From: Cristatella mucedo
Lineage: Eukaryota > Bryozoa > Phylactolaemata > Cristatellidae
Reading direction: 5' to 3'
Length of the DNA: 64,000 nucleotides
Assembly: GCA_009760855.2 (NCBI GenBank)
Contig: WPIO01000150.1
Location: forward strand, 267,501-331,500
Of the stretch, positions 59,156 through 64,000 are shown piece by piece. Every line of letters starts with the position of its first letter. The first letter of the stretch is position 1. Both the position numbers and the translations under genes were made by a program. Below the pieces are notes generated by a model. It was not told the DNA's origin, ran no database searches, and saw only the letters and a program-made list of their open reading frames with translations.

Positions 59156-61986
59156 TCCACTTTAGTTTCACATTCATCTCCCTTCTTCTTATCATCCCTT
59201 AATAACGTTTTCTTTTGATATTCAGAGTATTCTTCAACCAACTTTTCTCCTAATTGGTAGTATAGGATAATCAGAGCAAGTGTCGTGTAATTCTTCTGGG
59301 CATTGCATATCTACTTCAAAAGCATAACCAGTTTCTGCATCCTCTTTTAATGATAATATCTTCTTAGTTGTAATCTTCTTTATTTGTTTACTGTCTAAAA
59401 ACTTAAAATTAGAAATTGGAAGTGGTTGTGTCATTGCTGTAGCATATAATGAATTCGCATCGACATAAAGTAACCAACTCTTTTCTTTAGTATTATCATA
59501 ATTAGAAGCCATTTCATTGTTTGCTTTGACATATCTGCATGGTGCTTGCGTTATTCTGCCTCTTATTGCACTTTCAAAGAAGTCAAAATGTTCAAAGTTT
59601 GTTAACAAATCTAATTTAACCTTTGAAAATCTCAAACCTGCAGACCATGTTAAACCTGGTGCAGTAAAGAAATTGGCAGGATCTAACCATCAATTTTCTT
59701 TGATAAATGTCTAAAATGTTGAAATACATCTGCAAGTAGAAGGACATCCATAGTTAGATAAATATCGCTATACTTTCCTAATGTATCTTCAGTGGTTGGA
59801 TCTATTTTTTTCATCAATGCCCAAACTTTCCTAACACGATCATAATCTTTTTCATCTATGTTTGTATCATTTAATGTGCTAGAAAAACTTTTAATTGTGG
59901 GTAGTGACTTCTCATCTAATCTTGAAAATGAGTCTATATACTCATAGGGTAATATACCTTTTTCTTTTAATAGATTGAATTCATTATCACTCAACATTGA
60001 AAATTATTTTCGTGTTTGTTCTAATGGTTTTCCTGATTTAACAACATTATTTGCAAGATCTGCTAGACCTTTTTGCAACATTTGTAAAGAGTCTTTAAAA
60101 GTAAGTGAACCAATTTCAATGTTTATTTATTTCTCCGTGTTATTGGCAATGACTTTTTTATCTAGTTTTAAATGTTGAAACTCTTGTACTAATGAATGTG
60201 AATCGTAACCTTTTAAGTTGTGAGTAAATACTGGAAGTTTAAACTTCTTAGGATTAATGCTGAGATTTAAGTTGCAAGCATTATGTGCAGCACCCCTATA
60301 CTTTCCTGTTAAATGACAAGGATCTAAAACTGTATCTCCATCTAAATCTAAATCGCAAATATGACAAACAGTTGCAGTCTCAAAATCTTTTTTGTCTTCT
60401 TCCTTAAAATTACTACAAACAAACTTTTCATATTTATCAATAATAGGTTTCATTTCATTTTTTATTTTCTCAACTTCTTCTAACAAACTTTCTAATCGAT
60501 CTCTAACATTATTTGAACCATTGAATAATTTAAATATTCTTTATTTTCCTTAATAATCAATGATAGTATAAGCAGATGAATAAGGAATATGCTTTTGAAA
60601 AGTGCCTTGTGGTGTAGTAGGATCTTCTGTATCTGTTTTTCTAACGCTTGTAAGTAAACATTAAAAGTCTACATAAGCAACATAAGGACACCATAACGTT
60701 TTAGCATAATCTCTAAAATAACATGTATCTCCTTGTTTACTATCTGCACTTGGCATCCTTACTGTAGACTTACAATCATTTCCACGTTTGCAAGCATCAA
60801 TATGTGATTCTAGTTTATCTTTAGAGTAAAATCTACACAAACATCTTTTACAAGCAAGCTGTGTTCCATATCCCTTGCTACTTCTACACAAACCATTGAA
60901 GTTTTTAATAATTACATAATGAAAGTTGCTTTTGTTTGGAGTGCTGTACAAAAGAAGATATAAATGCCTATCTTTCTCTTCATCAACTACTATAAGTGGA
61001 GTTATAATTGTATTATCATATTCGTAAACATTAATAATTATTTTAAATAATTCAGCTAAGTGAGGAATATCAACAAAATTTAATACGTTTGAAGGATAAT
61101 TCTCCTTAACATATAACAACTCATCTATTCTCTTTAGATGCTGTGAATATTTCTCATTTAGTATTTCCTTTAAATCAGCAGTAGATTCTGGATGGTTATC
61201 TCTCTAATGAAGAAACCTTAACACGCACCACAAAGCACAAAGATTATCTGATTCATTCTTTATATTAATTGTTGATATCTTCTTTTGCAATCCTTCTTGC
61301 ATTGGTAAATAACTACCACCGAATTTATGTTGAAAATAAGAAAACTCTGCATAAATAGCATTGATGCCAACTATAGTCCAATTAGAACCTCTTTCTAACC
61401 ATTCCTCTGCTTTCTTTTTAAAAGATGCAAAATGCATTCTAATTACTCTATCAATATCTGAAACTCTATTTATTTTTGAATTAATTATTCCTGCAAATGG
61501 TTGGTAATTATAAGCACCACTTTCTGAAGCTAAAATAGGTGAAATAACAAGCTTCATTTTTAAGTCACTCTTGTTTTTAAGTAATTCTTTAATAACTAAT
61601 TTAAGTTGTGCTCCAATCTTAAAATATATTACGTCAAAATCAATTACGTTTTTATCTAGTCCAATATATTCATAATCTAAGAATTTGCCATCAGAAGAAG
61701 ATTTTCCTAAAAACCAACCTGTTTCCTGTATCTTCATTAGCTTCCTGGACTCTTTATCGAAAGATCATCTACTTTTAGGCTTAGTGGTTTTCTTAGCAAT
61801 AGGATTATCTAGTTTTATAGTTTTTGGTGAACGTAGAGTTGCAATCAATGCATCTACGCTGTCTTTTGAGAAAGGATATTTTGGAAGAAGACCTGTACGT
61901 TTTCTTACCTCTTCTCTAATACTTTTTGCATGATCGCTAAACTTTTAATCCTCCCGTCGCATAAAGTTATCAATGTTTGGAGACAT
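59156..61986 (-). pseudogene. B-family DNA polymerase relic of Polinton/adintovirus type
   Basis: The minus-strand frame starts at ATG 61986. It contains, in order: an N-terminal block (STINIKNESDNLCALW, about 61230); a Cys/His nuclease-like block with CHICDL and CHLTGKYRGAAHNACN (about 60290-60370), as in PolB proteins carrying an endonuclease-VII-like domain; the exonuclease block HNLKGYDSH; a second exonuclease block (YSDIYLTMDVLLLADVF, about 59730); then, after a frameshift at about 59640-59680, palm motif A (YVDANSLYATAM, about 59470). The palm motifs B and C are missing because the gene is cut at the repeat junction near 59156. In-frame stops lie at 61945, 61765, 61204, 60661, 60550, 60541, 60127, 60004 and 59683. 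This type of protein-primed polymerase replicates Polintons and related viruses. No capsid, integrase or ATPase gene is visible. The segment is more AT-rich than its surroundings. Confidence 0.85.
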
Positions 61987-61996
61987 GTATATAAAG
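61987..61996 (-). promoter_or_regulatory. possible TATA element of the PolB relic
   Basis: CTTTATATAC immediately precedes the ATG on the minus strand. It is very close to the start codon, so it may be chance in AT-rich DNA. Confidence 0.2.
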
Positions 61997-62112
61997 ATAG
62001 AAAGCATTTATTTAAATAAATATTTAATTAATTGCAATTACTTTTTACTCTTATATAGACACATTAACCTAAACAACTCTTAGTAGATATAAAATGAAGG
62101 GTATGGAGAATA

Positions 62113-62227
62113 GGGTCTCGATGATGACGACAGCCATTAAACAAATTGGACGAAGATAATAATCGAACGAAGTGAGATTATTATATGAGAACGATTTGTT
62201 TAATTTTTGACGTCATCGATCGAGCCC
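62113..62227. mobile_element. MITE-like palindrome with TA flanks
   Basis: Two 53-bp arms (62112-62164 and 62176-62228) are imperfect inverted repeats, about 70% identical by eye, with an 11-bp loop. The ends read gggtctcgatgatgacg and cgtcatcgatcgagccc, flanked on both sides by TA. This is compatible with a Tc1/mariner-type MITE. The AAACAAAT and ATAATAATC stretches are conserved in both arms. Confidence 0.6.
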
Positions 62228-62341
62228 TAGGCTGCATGCCATTCATTTCATATCTACTAGGCGAGCACAGCATGCAGCAGGCTTAACCAGCACACAGGAT
62301 GGGGGCGTTCGTCCCGAGCGTATCGAGCCAAGCTCGATCTA

Positions 62342-63498
<1,157 letters not shown>

Positions 63499-64000
63499 GC
63501 TCTACTGTTTTGTCGTTTAAATAATCGGTACCTTCTGAAGTGACTGATTGACTAAATACTTGATTTTTATATTTTGATCCCGTATGTTTGCCAATCTCCC
63601 TAAAATTTATACGACATGAAGACGGAACTGCAATTTAATGGATGCTCGAAGCCTACGGCTGGACTAGATGGCTTTGCTCTTCGAATTGGCTGTGCTGTCG
63701 TTGGTAGACCGGCTAGTGCTCTATACTTTGGTAACGGCTTCGATAACTATTTAAATTTTTGAAGCTGCTTCAACCGCTAGCTATGACGTCCAATCTACAT
63801 CTTAGGTTGATATTTATGTTTTAATGTCGCTTTCGCAAAATTTAAACTACGTCTGTGGTTCTGTGGCGGCTAGGTTACTGCAATTGCCTTATGGCTGGGC
63901 TGCCGAAAAAGTGTCACTGGGCCGCTGTAGTTAGTGTTGGGTAAGGCTAAATTTCTAGATTAAAAATTCTAAAGGTTTTACAATGTGTCTTCTTTGATGA
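63499..64000 (+). mobile_element. LINE-B continuation, runs off the window
   Basis: Directly after the FYAAS block the frame reads an STVLSFK-type segment equivalent to KLYFSFK. Near 63870-63930 a GYCNCLMAGLPKKCHW-like segment matches the RLDYCNxxLxGLPK block of related LINEs and the start of 38550-39270. Confidence 0.65.

Noticed and set aside
59156-61986. Intact Polinton or endogenous virus
   Set aside because: The polymerase is truncated and full of stops, and no capsid, integrase, protease or ATPase gene or terminal inverted repeats are visible.

Overview
The window is nuclear DNA of an invertebrate animal. It has split genes whose exons are symmetrical phase-1 modules (EGF-like, immunoglobulin and IgGFc-binding-type domains), GT-AG introns of 78 bp to about 12 kb, many decayed LINEs, two tRNA-derived SINE families, a Tigger-type transposon relic, a DNA-polymerase-B element relic and long microsatellites. 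There is no operon, bacterial gene or CRISPR array. I cannot name the phylum from sequence alone.

Layout. (1) 0.5-29.2 kb, plus strand: gene A, a secreted or surface protein with an unusual Cys-rich module (578-700), an EGF-like domain (910-1032) and two Ig domains, each split in two exons (11683-11908 with 15576-15673; 16864-17098 with 29093-29204). It reaches a stop at 29202. Its 5' end lies left of the window. Its introns are packed with LINE-A copies, mostly antisense to the gene, and with SINE-1 copies. (2) 29.2-40 kb: an almost complete decayed LINE-B (31.4-34.4 kb), opposed LINE-B fragments (35 kb), and a GC-rich island with a small possible zinc-ribbon frame (36.75-37.7 kb). (3) 40.2-54.8 kb, minus strand: gene B, convergent to gene A. 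A signal-peptide exon (54694-54763) has a phase-1 donor. It is followed by the same Cys-rich module and EGF exon as gene A, a further EGF exon, a split EGF, and an IgGFc-binding-type domain with three in-frame stops. Genes A and B share their N-terminal module but have different C-terminal parts, as expected from phase-1 exon shuffling. The distal part of gene B is decaying. (4) 49-57 kb: sequence I mostly do not recognise, with long CT and GT tracts. (5) 57.6-63.5 kb: a directly repeated block (about 0.2 + 0.75 kb) flanks a minus-strand B-family DNA polymerase relic of the Polinton/adintovirus type. The relic is truncated after its first palm motif and carries nine in-frame stops. A 115-bp palindromic MITE-like element and a 165-bp (AT)n tract lie beside it.

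The most informative observation is that SINE-1 and LINE-A share the same 3' stem-loop tail, so SINE-1 was probably copied by LINE-A machinery. Exon joins and domain calls below come from reading codons, splice sites and cysteine spacing by eye. No database search or RNA evidence was available.
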